A DNA stretch of 64,000 bases from Chondrocystis sp. NIES-4102 (GTDB taxonomy: Bacteria; Cyanobacteriota; Cyanobacteriia; Cyanobacteriales; Xenococcaceae), in NCBI GenBank assembly GCA_002368355.1, contig AP018281.1, positions 992,001 through 1,056,000 of the forward strand. Reading direction: 5' to 3'. The position numbers were made by a program, and so were the translations under genes. Positions within the stretch are counted from its first letter, which is position 1. Each line of letters begins with the position of its first letter. Shown piece after piece: positions 37,548 through 47,407 of the stretch. The notes below the pieces were generated by a model. That model made no database searches. It was not told the origin of the DNA and was given only the letters and a program-made list of their open reading frames with translations.

Positions 37548-38048
37548 TTAATCTACAATTTCAAACTCAAGATTATGCTGAGTTGAAAAATTATAAGTGA
37601 AATGATCAACCACATTTGTATCACTAAGTTCAAGATTATAAAAGTCTACCTCCTCATGACTAAAATATGGTCCTGCGTGCCAAGTACCAACATCTAATTT
37701 TATAAAACAATCACCTGGAATTTTAAAGGCTTTGAGTTGATCGATATCTGGTGTTAAGCCAGTTGAAGGTGGACACACCGCTATTAACCAGTCACAATTA
37801 TTGATCGATCCTAAACATTGAGTACAAAGATTATGACGTGTGATTTTACTAAAAGTTTTACCTCGATACTGTAGGCGCATAATATAGAAACGCGGAGTAC
37901 CATTATTTAAGGTTAAAATTGCATCCTCTGCATCAAAGGCTTTACGATCATCAACAGGAGTAATCAATTGACCGTAGGGTTTAAAATTAGACTTACTAAT
38001 AGGGATGGCTGGTATTTTTATTTTTTTGAGGGATAGCAACTGTGTCAT
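37548..38048 (-). CDS. Ureidoglycolate lyase-like cupin
   Basis: This 166-residue protein has the ureidoglycolate lyase family pattern: NFKPYGQLITPVDD near the N terminus, FYIMRLQYRGKTFSKITRHN, QCLGS, and DVGTWHAGPYFSHEEVDFYNLEL, where the WHAGP histidine contributes to the metal site. Ureidoglycolate lyase splits ureidoglycolate to glyoxylate and urea in purine catabolism. Many cyanobacterial members are annotated only as cupins. It sits 9 nt before the ABC ATPase on the same strand, a pairing with no obvious biochemical sense. Confidence 0.8.
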   Translation of the reverse strand: MTQLLSLKKIKIPAIPISKSNFKPYGQLITPVDDRKAFDAEDAILTLNNGTPRFYIMRLQYRGKTFSKITRHNLCTQCLGSINNCDWLIAVCPPSTGLTPDIDQLKAFKIPGDCFIKLDVGTWHAGPYFSHEEVDFYNLELSDTNVVDHFTYNFSTQHNLEFEIVD

Positions 38049-38158
38049 TGGATCTTGATTCTCTTCATCCTGTATTTAAGTTTAAAAACACGCTTTAGAT
38101 CAAGCTAGCTTAAAATATCAAATAGTTTTTTAAAAAATTAAATTGAGTTGAGTTATTT

Positions 38159-38506
38159 ATGTTTGGAAAGTCTCCTCGTCAACCACAAAAACCTACTATG
38201 TCTGATCTACAAGACATCAAACTCACACCTCCTCCCACCACAACTAGTATTAATCCTCAAGATACTTTAATACAAACCAAAACTGAGGTTATAGAAAGCA
38301 ACGAACTTGTTTCAACAGTGGAAAAAATTAGTCGTATTGTTTCTCCCTATTTCGTTGTAGTTATTGGTTTGGCTTTATATGATAGCAATTTCTTTATTGG
38401 GACGATTTTAATCGTTGTGGGTATACTCTCCTTACTCAAAGTCACTACTAGAGATGTTGGTAATTTCTTAGACTGGCTAAAAAACTTTCTAGGTTTAGGG
38501 AATTAA
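38159..38506 (+). CDS. Small two-helix membrane protein, possibly CAAD-like
   Basis: The 115-residue product has a polar N terminus rich in Pro and Thr (about 45 residues). Two hydrophobic segments follow (IVSPYFVVVIGLALY and FFIGTILIVVGILSLL), then an amphipathic tail VGNFLDWLKNFLGLG. This layout of two helices and a C-terminal amphipathic stretch resembles CAAD domains of cyanobacterial thylakoid proteins, but I cannot confirm the family. No partner genes are evident. Confidence 0.6.
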   Translation: MFGKSPRQPQKPTMSDLQDIKLTPPPTTTSINPQDTLIQTKTEVIESNELVSTVEKISRIVSPYFVVVIGLALYDSNFFIGTILIVVGILSLLKVTTRDVGNFLDWLKNFLGLGN

Positions 38507-38590
38507 TAATAAGCAGGTTATCTAATTTATCTGTATACTTTTTTCCTATTTAAATAGTAGAGTATATACATGATCATTGTGTGGATGTTT

Positions 38591-39088
38591 TCATGCTTGC
38601 CAAACTTTCTGTAACTTTGACCATATTGTAACTACAGTTTGTTTAACTTCGTTTTGAAAACTCCATCTTTGGAAAGCTCGTTCATAATCTTCTCCCTTAG
38701 ATTGATAAGCTTTCCAGCCATTTAAAGTTACACCTAACCCCCAGAATAATAAAATATATAAAGCCCAGGAAAGAGTCCCTGCGGTGACTAAATTAAAAGA
38801 GAGTAAGAAAACATTAACGATCGCGTATCTAATTAGCTTTTGTTTAAATTTATAGCGACGATAGGCATCAAAAGCCCGACGCTGATGACTTATAGTTTTT
38901 TGTTCTAACCACTCTTTCTCGGCAGCTTCTATAGTAGTTTTATCTATATCTAATTCTGCAGCAATTTCCCACAATTGTTGTCTGCTTAATTCTTCATTAG
39001 TAGAATTTTCGGCGATCGCTATTTGTAAAATTTGCTGAATTTCTTCCTGACTATAGGATTCGGGATACTGGGGTATGATATCTGGCAT
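38591..39088 (-). CDS. 2TM domain protein
   Basis: The 165-residue product starts with a helical region (YSQEEIQQILQIAIAE, RQQLWEIAAELDID). Then comes a basic patch RRAFDAYRRYKFKQKLI and two membrane helices (YAIVNVFLLSFNLVTAG, WALYILLFWGLGVTL) ending NGWKAY. This matches the 2TM family found in bacterial sensor and stand-alone proteins; its function is unknown. It is divergent from the Fur-family gene to its right. Confidence 0.75.
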   Translation of the reverse strand: MPDIIPQYPESYSQEEIQQILQIAIAENSTNEELSRQQLWEIAAELDIDKTTIEAAEKEWLEQKTISHQRRAFDAYRRYKFKQKLIRYAIVNVFLLSFNLVTAGTLSWALYILLFWGLGVTLNGWKAYQSKGEDYERAFQRWSFQNEVKQTVVTIWSKLQKVWQA

Positions 39089-39289
39089 AGAATGTAATTA
39101 TGGGCATCGCTATATTTTTTATTATGCTCATATATTTTGGCAATTGTTACCGTATTTCTCCAGACGGTTTTTTCTCTTGGGAGAGCATAAAGATCTGTTC
39201 TCAAAATTCTGTAACTAAACTTTATTGCCAAGGTTACGTAAGAACACTATGATTGTCAATAAGCAACTATTAATTGATAAAAGACTGGT

Positions 39290-39808
39290 ATGGCTCACTA
39301 CACGGCAGATTCTTTAAAAGCCGAATTAAACTCTCGAGGCTGGCGAATGACTCCCCAAAGAGAGAAAATTCTCCATGTGTTTCAAAATTTACCTAAAGGC
39401 AATCACCTAAGTGCCGAAGAATTACACGAGCTTGTTACTAAAAGAGGCGAATCTATTAGTTTATCCACCATTTACCGTAGTGTAAAATTGATGGCGCGCA
39501 TGGGAATTTTGCGAGAATTGGAACTTGCAGAAGGACATAAGCATTATGAATTAAATCATCCTTATCCCCATCACCATCATCATGTGGTTTGTATTCAGTG
39601 TAATAATACGATTGAATTTAGAGATGATACTATATTAAAACACAGTTTAAAACAATGTAAGAAAGAAGGATTTCAATTAATTGATTGTCAATTGACAGTG
39701 ATGACTATTTGCCCTGAAGCTATTCGTATGGGTTGGCCTTCTGCATTACCTACAGACTGGTGTTGTACGCGAGTGCTTTCGTCTTCACAAACAGAAAAAG
39801 AAAATTAA
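39290..39808 (+). CDS. Fur-family metal-dependent regulator
   Basis: This 172-residue regulator has the winged-helix motif RMTPQREKILHVFQ, SLSTIYRSVKLMARMG for DNA recognition, and a HHHHH cluster followed by VCIQCNNTIEF. The first Cys pair (CIQC) is present, but the usual second CxxC is replaced by ICPEAIR. The closing WPSALPTDWCCTRV extends the C terminus. In cyanobacteria the choice between iron-sensing Fur and zinc-sensing Zur is not clear from these features, though the CPEA tail leads me toward the Zur/FurB group. It could regulate the siderophore cluster if iron-responsive, but it is 16 kb away and no Fur box was established. Confidence 0.88.
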   Translation: MAHYTADSLKAELNSRGWRMTPQREKILHVFQNLPKGNHLSAEELHELVTKRGESISLSTIYRSVKLMARMGILRELELAEGHKHYELNHPYPHHHHHVVCIQCNNTIEFRDDTILKHSLKQCKKEGFQLIDCQLTVMTICPEAIRMGWPSALPTDWCCTRVLSSSQTEKEN

Positions 39809-39812
39809 TTAT

Positions 39813-40271
39813 TTATCTTGGAAAAATAGTTTCATCTTCTTGTCGCCAAGCAGGATCAACAATACAAATAAAAACTAAAGGCTCATCCCCACAATTAGTA
39901 ATAAACTGTTTGGCATTGGGGGGGATATAGATAGCGTCGCCCGCTACTACAAATTCCGCAAAATCATCAATGTGCATCTGTGCCTGACCACTGAGAATAT
40001 AGTAGACTTCGGATGTTCTTAAACTATGAACTAAAGAAGTTTCTCCCACAGGAACAATTGCATGGGCAAGACTGTAGCATAATTCCACAGCTTGTTTACC
40101 TGGATGCAATAGCTCTCTTAAAATCGTACCATCACCAGCAATAAATTCTTCTGCTTGTTGTAGTTTCTGATTAACATTAGACAGGAGTAGTTTTAGTTTG
40201 ATTAAATTGATTGCGATCAGGTAATTCTTTTTCCAAATGTCGTAAACGGGGTTCTTTGTAGGCAATAGCAA
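39813..40271 (-). CDS. Cupin-2 domain protein
   Basis: A single cupin barrel is visible: GTILRELLHPGKQAVELCYSLAHAIVPVGETSLVHSLRTSEVYYILSGQAQMHIDD carries the first cupin motif, and GDAIYIPPNAKQFITNCGDEPLVFICI carries the second. The first motif has few of the usual His ligands (SLVHSLRTSEVYYIL), so metal binding may be reduced. The open frame begins at 40271, inside the 3' end of the MFS gene, and the true start is uncertain; a non-ATG start near 40180 is possible. It is probably co-transcribed with the MFS gene. Confidence 0.75.
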   Translation of the reverse strand: MLLPTKNPVYDIWKKNYLIAINLIKLKLLLSNVNQKLQQAEEFIAGDGTILRELLHPGKQAVELCYSLAHAIVPVGETSLVHSLRTSEVYYILSGQAQMHIDDFAEFVVAGDAIYIPPNAKQFITNCGDEPLVFICIVDPAWRQEDETIFPR

Positions 40272-41502
40272 CTACCAAGAGATTAGCAATTCCCAATAAA
40301 ACAAGCAACAGAGTTACACCCTGCCCCATACCTGTATTGATAAATTTACCGATGATTTTGGCAATTACTCCCCCCTCAGCCATTAAAGGATTTAAAACAT
40401 TATCTACCAATGGCCCTGCTAATAAATAAGCACAGATTGCCAGCGATCGCTCTAAGGTTTGTTGTAGGGCAAAAACTCGACCTTGTAAACGAGTGGGAAC
40501 TTTACTTTGCCATATAGCCTGGTTGCAGCTAACAATAATTGGTTGTGAGAATAAATATCCAAAAATTCCCACGGCTAAAATAATCGGTGAGATTTTTAAA
40601 CCCCCAATTAATACGATTATTCCTTGTAAACCTACAAAACCAATAATTGCTTTAACGCGATTTTGAGGCCCCGACCAAACACTCATTAATACACTACCTA
40701 AAAGCATTCCACACCCACCTATAGACAAAACTAGTCCTAATTGATCAGTAGAATTGGGTTGGTAAAGCAGGGGCCAAAGAACTACTTCTAGCATTCCCAT
40801 TGTAAAGTAGCTAATGGCAATAAAACAAACTAGACGGACTAAACCAGCGCGAAGTACAATATAATTCCAGCCAGCTACCGCATCAGTTATAACTTGATTG
40901 ACTACTTTTTGTTTGGGTTTGGTAAAACGTTTAAAATTAGGGAATTTAACGACGACTAGAGTAATAATAGCAATCACAAAGGTAGAAATATCAATAGTTA
41001 AGATTGTCTCGAGACCTACGAATTTCATCAATAATCCAGCGATCGCAGGGGCAGCTATTTTAGCGATCGCAAAGGAAGCTTGTACCATACCATTAGCACG
41101 ACTTAAATTTTTGGGCGGTACTAATTGGGCGATCGCAGCCATATAAGCTGGTTGCTGAAAGGCATTAAGACTAGAGGATAAGGTTAAGGCAAGATATATA
41201 TATCCTACAGCTAGGTTATTTGACCAAACCAAAGATAAAATCACTAAGGTTACTATTGCTGTACCTAAATCGCTCATAATCATGACATAGCGACGATTCC
41301 AGCGATCAATTAGTACGCCAGCCAAAGGGGAAATAATCACCTTCGGTAAATACATAAATAATATGGTTAAGGCAAATTGGGTAATAGTACCTGTATCTTG
41401 ATAAGTTTGATCTAAAATCCAAAATCCGAGAGCGAATTCTGTCAATTTAGAACCTAACAGCGAGATAACTTGTCCAATCCAAACGATTAAGAAAGTTTGC
41501 AT
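40177..41502 (-). CDS. MFS transporter (MFS_3/EntS-like)
   Basis: This 441-residue protein starts FLIVWIGQVISLLGSKLTEFAL and has about twelve hydrophobic helices. The motif AGVLIDRWNRRYVMIMSD between helices 2 and 3 is the standard MFS loop, and VPTRLQGRVFAL marks the 8-9 loop. It resembles the cluster exporter at 21438 ([23 protein letters not shown]-type loop) closely enough to be a paralog. The neighbouring cupin overlaps its end. The substrate cannot be deduced. Confidence 0.88.
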   Translation of the reverse strand: MQTFLIVWIGQVISLLGSKLTEFALGFWILDQTYQDTGTITQFALTILFMYLPKVIISPLAGVLIDRWNRRYVMIMSDLGTAIVTLVILSLVWSNNLAVGYIYLALTLSSSLNAFQQPAYMAAIAQLVPPKNLSRANGMVQASFAIAKIAAPAIAGLLMKFVGLETILTIDISTFVIAIITLVVVKFPNFKRFTKPKQKVVNQVITDAVAGWNYIVLRAGLVRLVCFIAISYFTMGMLEVVLWPLLYQPNSTDQLGLVLSIGGCGMLLGSVLMSVWSGPQNRVKAIIGFVGLQGIIVLIGGLKISPIILAVGIFGYLFSQPIIVSCNQAIWQSKVPTRLQGRVFALQQTLERSLAICAYLLAGPLVDNVLNPLMAEGGVIAKIIGKFINTGMGQGVTLLLVLLGIANLLVVAIAYKEPRLRHLEKELPDRNQFNQTKTTPV

Positions 41503-42144
41503 TTAAAAATAAATATATAGCTATATATACGACAGAATATAGATAGGTTTTAATCAATTTACAATGGTCATAATAGTTAGTAATACTACCGTATAATATT
41601 ACTCACTAAGTGGATTTGATTAGGTAGTCATTCAAAGTGATTATTGACGAAGTTAGAAGAAGCCTCATCGTTTTATGGCGAGGTCTCTCTGACCAGATTT
41701 AAATTTTAAATAGTATACTTTCTTCCGTTGCCATTGACCAAGGGCAAGCTAAAAATTTGACTTCTAGGCAGTAGATACAAGGTATACTTATCCTGTATTT
41801 TTAAAGATTATACGTATTTACACTTAACAATACTCAGGAATTATATTATCATTCAGAATAAATTAATATAAGTAAAATGGGGTTTGCTTTATCGTAAAAT
41901 CATAATGACTTAAAGATACAGTGAATATTCAGAGATCATTATTTGCAGATTTGGTAAATATATTTATATTGATAAAAATTCAAAATTACTTTTTTAGAGC
42001 TTAGTATCTTAAATTAGGATAATTAAAATAAAAAGGTTAGTTCAGTTAATATTTAATTGAGACTAAAACATAACAATAGATATTGAACACGTTGCTAGTT
42101 AGCATAATAATTACGCATTGAAGATAATAAGATAATCAAAATCG
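41503..42144. other. Intergenic region of 642 nt, no gene seen
   Basis: This AT-rich stretch between the leftward MFS gene and the rightward DnaJ gene should hold both promoters. I find no convincing open frame, tRNA or rRNA. GCCTCATCG and GGCGAGGT around 41657-41680 could pair into a short stem, but I cannot support a named RNA. The length is unusual for this window. Confidence 0.5.
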
Positions 42145-43464
42145 ATGGCAAAGGTAGATAACTACGGGGAAAATTACTATCTAACTTTAGGCGTATCTCA
42201 AAACGCAACTTTAAAAGAGATAAAAATGGCTTTTCGTCATTTGGCTCGTCAGTATCATCCTGATTTAAATCCAAATGATCCCGTTTCGGCGGAAAAATTT
42301 AAGCAAATTTCCCAAGCCTACGATGTCTTATCAGATACTTCTAAAAGGTTGCGATATGATCGGCATTTACCGAAGGAGGAGAATAGGCAAACAACTACTA
42401 CTCAACAGCGAAAAACTAACGCTAATCCAAGAACAGCTAGAGATTTTTATAATCGGGGTACTCAGCACGCCCAGAAAAAAGAATATCGTCAGGCAATTGA
42501 TAATTACACTCAAGCAATAAGACGTGATGCTAAATTTGTAGATGCTTATCTCAAAAGATGTGAAATGCGCTACAAAATGGGCGATAATCAAGGGGTTTTG
42601 GATGATTGCTATCAAGTATTTAGTATTAATCCCAAAGTAGCCAAAGCTCATTATTATCAAGGTAGAGCGCGTTTTAGTTTAGGGTATACTCAACCAGCAA
42701 TTGAATCATATAATTTAGCGATCGCCCAAGATAGTAATTATCCGCAAGCATATTATTATCGAGGTATGGCTTATAAGGAACTGGAGGTAACACAAGCTGC
42801 AATTGAGGATTTATCACAAGCTGCTCAATTGTTTAAATCGCAAAGAAACCATGAGGCTTATCGTCGTAGTCAAAAAATAATCAATGAATTAACTAATGGT
42901 CAGGGTAACAATTGGTTTAGTGGTTTGGTTCATAATTTTTTAGTGACTGTGGGTTTATCTTTTTTTAATCCTGGAGGAGGATTATTACCAGCATTTTCTC
43001 GTTTAAATACTAGACAATTAAAATTAGTGGGAATTGTTTACGGTATCTTCTCTAGTCTTGCCTTTGTTATTAGTTATTTTATGACGGGACTACCCTCACA
43101 ACAGTCCATTTGGAAGTTATTGGCAATTGGGATGATTCCTTTTATTGCTTTATTAATTACTAGTAGTATTGTTCATAATTTAGTTCATCGACGTAGTAGT
43201 TTAGCGACGGATATTTTCATTGCAGGCACGAGTATTGCCCCTATAGCTTTCTCTTTTGTAATAATAGCCTTTATTCCGTTATCCTTTTTTCCAATAATGA
43301 TTCCTTTAACAATTTTTGGAATTTCCTACAGTATATTAACTTTGTATATTGGTTATGTTCAGTTATTAAATATGACTGAGGCAAAAGCAGCAATAATTGT
43401 CGCCTTGCTTGCCGTTGCTAATAGTTATATATGTTATTTTGCCATTCCTTATTTTATTAATTAA
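42145..43464 (+). CDS. DnaJ-domain protein with TPRs and C-terminal membrane helices
   Basis: This 439-residue protein opens with a J domain: [26 protein letters not shown] (the HPD that stimulates DnaK) and [16 protein letters not shown]. After a Gln/Thr-rich linker come three or more TPR units ([54 protein letters not shown]). The last third has four or five hydrophobic segments, from [15 protein letters not shown] to [20 protein letters not shown]. Type III J proteins anchored in membranes recruit Hsp70 to local clients. This one would face the cytoplasm with its J and TPR parts. No operon partner is apparent. Confidence 0.85.
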   Translation: MAKVDNYGENYYLTLGVSQNATLKEIKMAFRHLARQYHPDLNPNDPVSAEKFKQISQAYDVLSDTSKRLRYDRHLPKEENRQTTTTQQRKTNANPRTARDFYNRGTQHAQKKEYRQAIDNYTQAIRRDAKFVDAYLKRCEMRYKMGDNQGVLDDCYQVFSINPKVAKAHYYQGRARFSLGYTQPAIESYNLAIAQDSNYPQAYYYRGMAYKELEVTQAAIEDLSQAAQLFKSQRNHEAYRRSQKIINELTNGQGNNWFSGLVHNFLVTVGLSFFNPGGGLLPAFSRLNTRQLKLVGIVYGIFSSLAFVISYFMTGLPSQQSIWKLLAIGMIPFIALLITSSIVHNLVHRRSSLATDIFIAGTSIAPIAFSFVIIAFIPLSFFPIMIPLTIFGISYSILTLYIGYVQLLNMTEAKAAIIVALLAVANSYICYFAIPYFIN

Positions 43465-43639
43465 TTAACAAGACAAATAGCGATCGCCTTACTTCTAAAT
43501 AGTAAATTTAAATGGAAATTGTCTAAAAAGTTAGAGAGTCTGGCAAACAGTTAATATGTTTATCCAAACTCCCTTAAATGTTAAAAATAATTGATTATTG
43601 CAGTAATATGTAAGTCGGATTAGACAGATTATTAAACGA

Positions 43640-43783
43640 CTACATGATTCCTAGCTGCTCTAAAATACCTTTACCAGTAAAGTATTCAACAGCTATGCCA
43701 GCCACAAAGCCTAACATTGCTAAACGACCATTCCAATCCTCTGCAAATTTAGTAAAGCCGAATTTTTTTTCTGGAGTTTCCAT
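43640..43783 (-). CDS. High-light-inducible protein (Hlip, one-helix LHC-like)
   Basis: On the minus strand, ATG at 43783 (or an in-frame ATG at 43798) opens a 47-residue frame. It contains EDWNGRLAMLGFVAGIAVEY, the chlorophyll-binding ExxNGRxAMxGF helix of the LHC superfamily, then a short tail FTGKGILEQLGIM. Single-helix Hlips dimerize, bind chlorophyll and carotenoid, and protect photosystem II assembly intermediates and chlorophyll synthesis under high light. It is too short for most gene callers. No high-light promoter element was identified. Confidence 0.9.
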   Translation of the reverse strand: METPEKKFGFTKFAEDWNGRLAMLGFVAGIAVEYFTGKGILEQLGIM

Positions 43784-43858
43784 CAGTTTTGATCTCATTA
43801 AAGTTTGTTAAGTTCATTCTAGTAAATTTAAATTTTTGTTGCAACAATTTGACAACTC

Positions 43859-44803
43859 ATGCAAAGCTCACTCCCATCATGTCAGTTACCACCAAAGCTT
43901 ACACCTGGGGATTTAATAATGGCGATCGCACCTAGTGGCGCATTAAAAGAAATAGCAGCGTTAGAAGCAGGGATTGATATCTGGCGTAAACGAGGATATA
44001 GAGTGGAGTTTGGGGAAAATTATCAGTCTTGTTATGGATACTTAGCAGGAAGCGATCGCCAAAGAAGGTTAGATTTAGCAGCAGCTTGGCAAAATCCAGA
44101 ATGTAAAGCAATTGTCGCTATTAGAGGGGGATATGGTGGGGCGAGAGTCTTAGAAGATTGGAATTGGGAACAACAACAAGCATCTATAAAACCGAAATGG
44201 GTCATAGGCTTTTCCGATGTAACCAGTTTACTATGGAGTTTAGCCAGGGTGAAGATTAGTAGTCTCCATGCACCAGTCTTAACAACCTTAGCAGCAGAAC
44301 CAGATTGGGCGATCGCCAGAATGTTTAACTATCTAGAGACAGGAGAAATAGGAGCGTTACAGGGAAAACCTGGTAAGGGAGGGGAGGTATCAGGGATTTT
44401 ACTACCAGCAAATCTAACTGTCGCAACTCACATATTACATACAACGATGCAGCCAGACTTAACAGGGGCAATTTTAGCATTAGAAGATGTAACGGAGTAT
44501 CCCTACCGAATTGATCGAATGTTAACCCACTGGAGAATGACAGGTGTATTTAAGCAGATAAAAGGTATAGCTTTGGGTCGTTTTAGTCGCTGTCAACCAT
44601 ATCCAGGTACAAATAGTTGGACAGTTCAAGAAGTCTTACGCGATCGCTTAGAGGATTTGGATATTCCCATAATATATGATTTACCCTTTGGACACGATGG
44701 AACTAATGCTGTCCTACCAGTCGGACAAAGCGTTATTTTAAATAGCAATACAGGTGTCTTAAGTTGGCAGAATAATTCTGCTAAAATTTCAAACACAGAG
44801 TAA
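43859..44803 (+). CDS. LD-carboxypeptidase / MccF-like S66 peptidase
   Basis: This 314-residue protein has the S66 pattern: LTPGDLIMAIAPSGAL at the N terminus, AIVAIRGGYGGARVL, WVIGFSDVTSLLW with the nucleophilic Ser, and ALEDVTEYPYRIDRML near the catalytic Glu. The C-terminal IYDLPFGHDGTNAVLPVG holds the His. The family cleaves LD-peptide bonds in murein recycling (LdcA) or inactivates microcin C (MccF). Murein recycling is the default for a cyanobacterium. The ferredoxin gene follows by 30 nt on the same strand. Confidence 0.9.
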   Translation: MQSSLPSCQLPPKLTPGDLIMAIAPSGALKEIAALEAGIDIWRKRGYRVEFGENYQSCYGYLAGSDRQRRLDLAAAWQNPECKAIVAIRGGYGGARVLEDWNWEQQQASIKPKWVIGFSDVTSLLWSLARVKISSLHAPVLTTLAAEPDWAIARMFNYLETGEIGALQGKPGKGGEVSGILLPANLTVATHILHTTMQPDLTGAILALEDVTEYPYRIDRMLTHWRMTGVFKQIKGIALGRFSRCQPYPGTNSWTVQEVLRDRLEDLDIPIIYDLPFGHDGTNAVLPVGQSVILNSNTGVLSWQNNSAKISNTE

Positions 44804-44833
44804 TCTGTTACAAAACTTAAAGGAGAACTCGTT

Positions 44834-44957
44834 TTGCCTCATACTATTATTACTGAAACCTGCGAAGGTGTCGCAGACTGTGTAGATGCTTGTCCTGTAG
44901 CCTGCATCCACGATGGCCCTGGGAAAAATGCCAAGGGGACAGATTGGTATTGGATCG
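44834..44957 (+). CDS. 2[4Fe-4S] ferredoxin, exon 1 (interrupted by a group II intron)
   Basis: Starting at TTG 44834 behind AAAGGAGA, this exon encodes LPHTIITETCEGVADCVDAC then PVACIHDGPGKNAKGTDWYW and Ile41, ending one base into codon 42. The Cys spacing (C10, C16, C20, C24) matches the first cluster half of the short bacterial-type ferredoxins widely conserved in cyanobacteria. The remaining codons are at 47408-47511. Joined, the two exons give 228 nt, 75 residues and a stop, with Gly-Asp codon 42 split G|AT. The gene is functional only if the intron splices. Confidence 0.9.
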
Positions 44958-47407
44958 GTGCGAACCGTTAGTCTGAAATGGGTATAAAAACCCAGGGAAA
45001 GGCTGCTAGTTGTTAAGAAAAATTACAAAAGTAAATAAAGTTAACAATTAGACAACTTAAGGTTCGTGTTGGTGAGGATAATATCCAAGTCCAACCCCCT
45101 AGATGCAAGGGTGAAAGCGCATCCCCATTGATTAAAGGTGGTAACTGTAATCGGTGAAGCGGGATGTTAAAAGGCGGTAACTCAAAACCTGACTGGGAAC
45201 TCCATCGAAGCAGCTAACTATGAGTAGGAGACGAACTTTCGTTTGAATCGTCGTAATACCAGACCAGCCAAAACAGGTTGATAGGCTGGGAACAAAAGTT
45301 CAAAGGTTAAAGGAATAGGTACTCTAGGAGACCTATTAAAAGAAAAACAGTTCAATCCGTGTTTTTTGGCATCCAATAAAAAAACCTCGGCGAATAGAAA
45401 GACTCTAAAGTTAGAAACCAACGAATCTTAGGAACGGGATAACCTTAAAGGGGCTCTCAACCATGTTGAGTAGTAACCAGCGTAAGCCCCGTTAAGGAAG
45501 GATAGAGTCAAAAGCAAACGCCTGGAGTAATAACCAGGATAAGCTGACGGACTCACGGTGAGATGAAAGATAAAGTCTGGAGTAAAAGTGCAAAAGTCAT
45601 GAACACGGAAAATCCGATGTATGAATGGAATACTATACCCTGGCGCAAGCTAGAAAAACAGGTATTTAAGCTGCAAAAAAGAATTTATCAAGCCTCTGAA
45701 CGTGGACACGTCAAAGTAGTACGCAGACTCCAAAAACTTCTGATAAGCTCATGGTCATCCAAAGCAATTGCGGTAAGACAAGTAACTCAAGACAACCAAG
45801 GGAAAAAAACAGCAGGAATAGATGGGGTCAAATCCCTAAATCCTGCACAAAGACTGAAATTGGTAAACAACCTTGAACTAGAGAATAAATCAAAACCCAC
45901 TAGAAGAATATGGATACCAAAACCAGGGTCGTCTGAGAAAAGACCATTAGGGATTCCTACTATTATGGAAAGAGCAAAACAAGCTCTAGCCAAAATGGCA
46001 TTAGAACCAGAATGGGAAGCCAAATTTGAAGAAAATTCATACGGTTTCAGACCAGGACGTTCTTGTCATGACGCAATTACGGCAATACATAAGTCACTAG
46101 GTCAAAAATCCAAGTACATACTAGATGCGGACATAGCGAAATGTTTTGATAAGATTGACCATCAAAAACTATTAGGGAAAATAAACACTTACCCCAAGAT
46201 GAGAAGGCAAATTAAAGCATGGCTCAAAAGTGGGGTAATAGACAAAGGGGTCTTCAATCCAACATCTGAGGGAACTCCTCAAGGGGGCGTTTTAAGCCCA
46301 TTACTTGCGAATATTGCTTTACACGGAATGGAAAACTTTATTAAAGAAAAGTTTCCCAGGAAAGTAAACAAAAATATGGATAGACCGACACCCAATGTTA
46401 TTCGATATGCTGACGACTTTGTGATTTTACACAAAGATATAGAAGTAATCAAACAGTGCAAAATCCTAATAGAAACTTGGCTAAAAGATATAGGTTTAGA
46501 GTTAAAACCAGAGAAAACTCGTCTAAGCCACAGTCTTGAAGAGTACGATGGAAACACAGGATTTGAATTCTTAGGTTTCCATATCCAGCACTATCATGCA
46601 GGGAAATACAAATCAGCACTAAGCTCAAAGAGAAAACCACTCCTTCACAAACTGAAAATCAAACCTTCCAAAAAAAGTATCAAAAAACATCTAACGAAGA
46701 TTGAAGATGTAATTGATAAACATCGAGTATCCAAAACTGAAAAAGTTATTGGAACACTCAACCCAATCATTAGAGGATGGACTAACTACTTCAAGGGAGT
46801 AGTCAGTTGTGAAACGTTTAAACTCCTAGACCACCTAACATATCAAAAACTCAGAAGATGGGCGAATAGAAGACACCCCAAAAAAGGGAAAAAGTGGATT
46901 AAAAACAAATATTGGAAATCCATAGAAAACCAAAAATGGGTGTTCTCAGAAACCTATGAGAATGAAATCACCATTCGTCTAATAAATCATTCGGATACTA
47001 AGATTGTTCGACATATAAAAGTTAGAGGGAAAAAATCCCCCTATGATGGTGATTTTGTTTATTGGAGTCAAAGATTAAGCAAATACTCAGAGTTGCCAAC
47101 AAGAGTAAAAACTTTACTCAAAAATCAAAAAGGCAAATGCTCAAGTTGTAAACTGTCATTCACCAGTCAAGACATATTGGAAGTTGACCATATCAAACCT
47201 GTAAGTCAAGGCGGAACAGACACGTACAAAAATCTGCAACTACTACATCGACACTGCCACGATAAAAAATCAAGCCAAGATTATAAAAAATGGCGAGAAC
47301 AGAGGTATTCATGTCAAGAATCATCTTACTGAGGAGCGCAGTGACTAGAAATAGTCATGCTGCGTTCTGTAGTCGAGTTAAAAAGGCGACTTTTTAGCTT
47401 AGATAAC
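44958..47407 (+). mobile_element. Group II intron inserted in the ferredoxin gene
   Basis: This 2450-nt insert begins GTGCGAACC (the GUGYG consensus) and ends TAAC (consensus AY). Domain V is exactly 34 nt at 47334-47367: GAGCGCAG, a stem with a GAAA tetraloop, and CTGCGTTC. The intron lies in the sense orientation of its host gene and encodes its own RT-maturase, which stops one base before domain V. Complementarity to the 5' exon is visible: AATACCA at 45255-45261 can pair with TGGTATT of the exon, as an EBS2-like contact. TTCAATCC in the loop of an AAAAAC/GTTTTT hairpin near 45350 can pair, with one mismatch, to GGATCG at the exon end. The insertion appears intact and recent. Confidence 0.93.
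45563..47332 (+). CDS. ltrA: Group II intron RT-maturase with HNH endonuclease
   Basis: This intron-encoded protein is 589 residues from ATG 45563, or 577 from ATG 45599 (MNTENPMYEWNTIPW, a common opening for this family). The reverse transcriptase motifs are complete: IDGVKSL, RPLGIPTIMERAKQAL, YGFRPGRSCHDAI, DADIAKCFDKIDH, GTPQGGVLSPLLANIAL, and the catalytic YADDF at 282-286. A maturase X region follows (TLNPIIRGWTNYF). The C terminus carries an HNH nuclease, CSSCKLSF...EVDHIKPVSQGGTDTY...LLHRHCHDKK. The protein should splice and mobilize its own intron RNA. Everything needed for retrohoming appears present. Confidence 0.95.
   Translation: MKDKVWSKSAKVMNTENPMYEWNTIPWRKLEKQVFKLQKRIYQASERGHVKVVRRLQKLLISSWSSKAIAVRQVTQDNQGKKTAGIDGVKSLNPAQRLKLVNNLELENKSKPTRRIWIPKPGSSEKRPLGIPTIMERAKQALAKMALEPEWEAKFEENSYGFRPGRSCHDAITAIHKSLGQKSKYILDADIAKCFDKIDHQKLLGKINTYPKMRRQIKAWLKSGVIDKGVFNPTSEGTPQGGVLSPLLANIALHGMENFIKEKFPRKVNKNMDRPTPNVIRYADDFVILHKDIEVIKQCKILIETWLKDIGLELKPEKTRLSHSLEEYDGNTGFEFLGFHIQHYHAGKYKSALSSKRKPLLHKLKIKPSKKSIKKHLTKIEDVIDKHRVSKTEKVIGTLNPIIRGWTNYFKGVVSCETFKLLDHLTYQKLRRWANRRHPKKGKKWIKNKYWKSIENQKWVFSETYENEITIRLINHSDTKIVRHIKVRGKKSPYDGDFVYWSQRLSKYSELPTRVKTLLKNQKGKCSSCKLSFTSQDILEVDHIKPVSQGGTDTYKNLQLLHRHCHDKKSSQDYKKWREQRYSCQESSY

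Noticed and set aside
41640-41700. tRNA or small RNA in the 642-nt gap
   Set aside because: A short stem is possible, but no cloverleaf, CCA or known RNA motif could be found.
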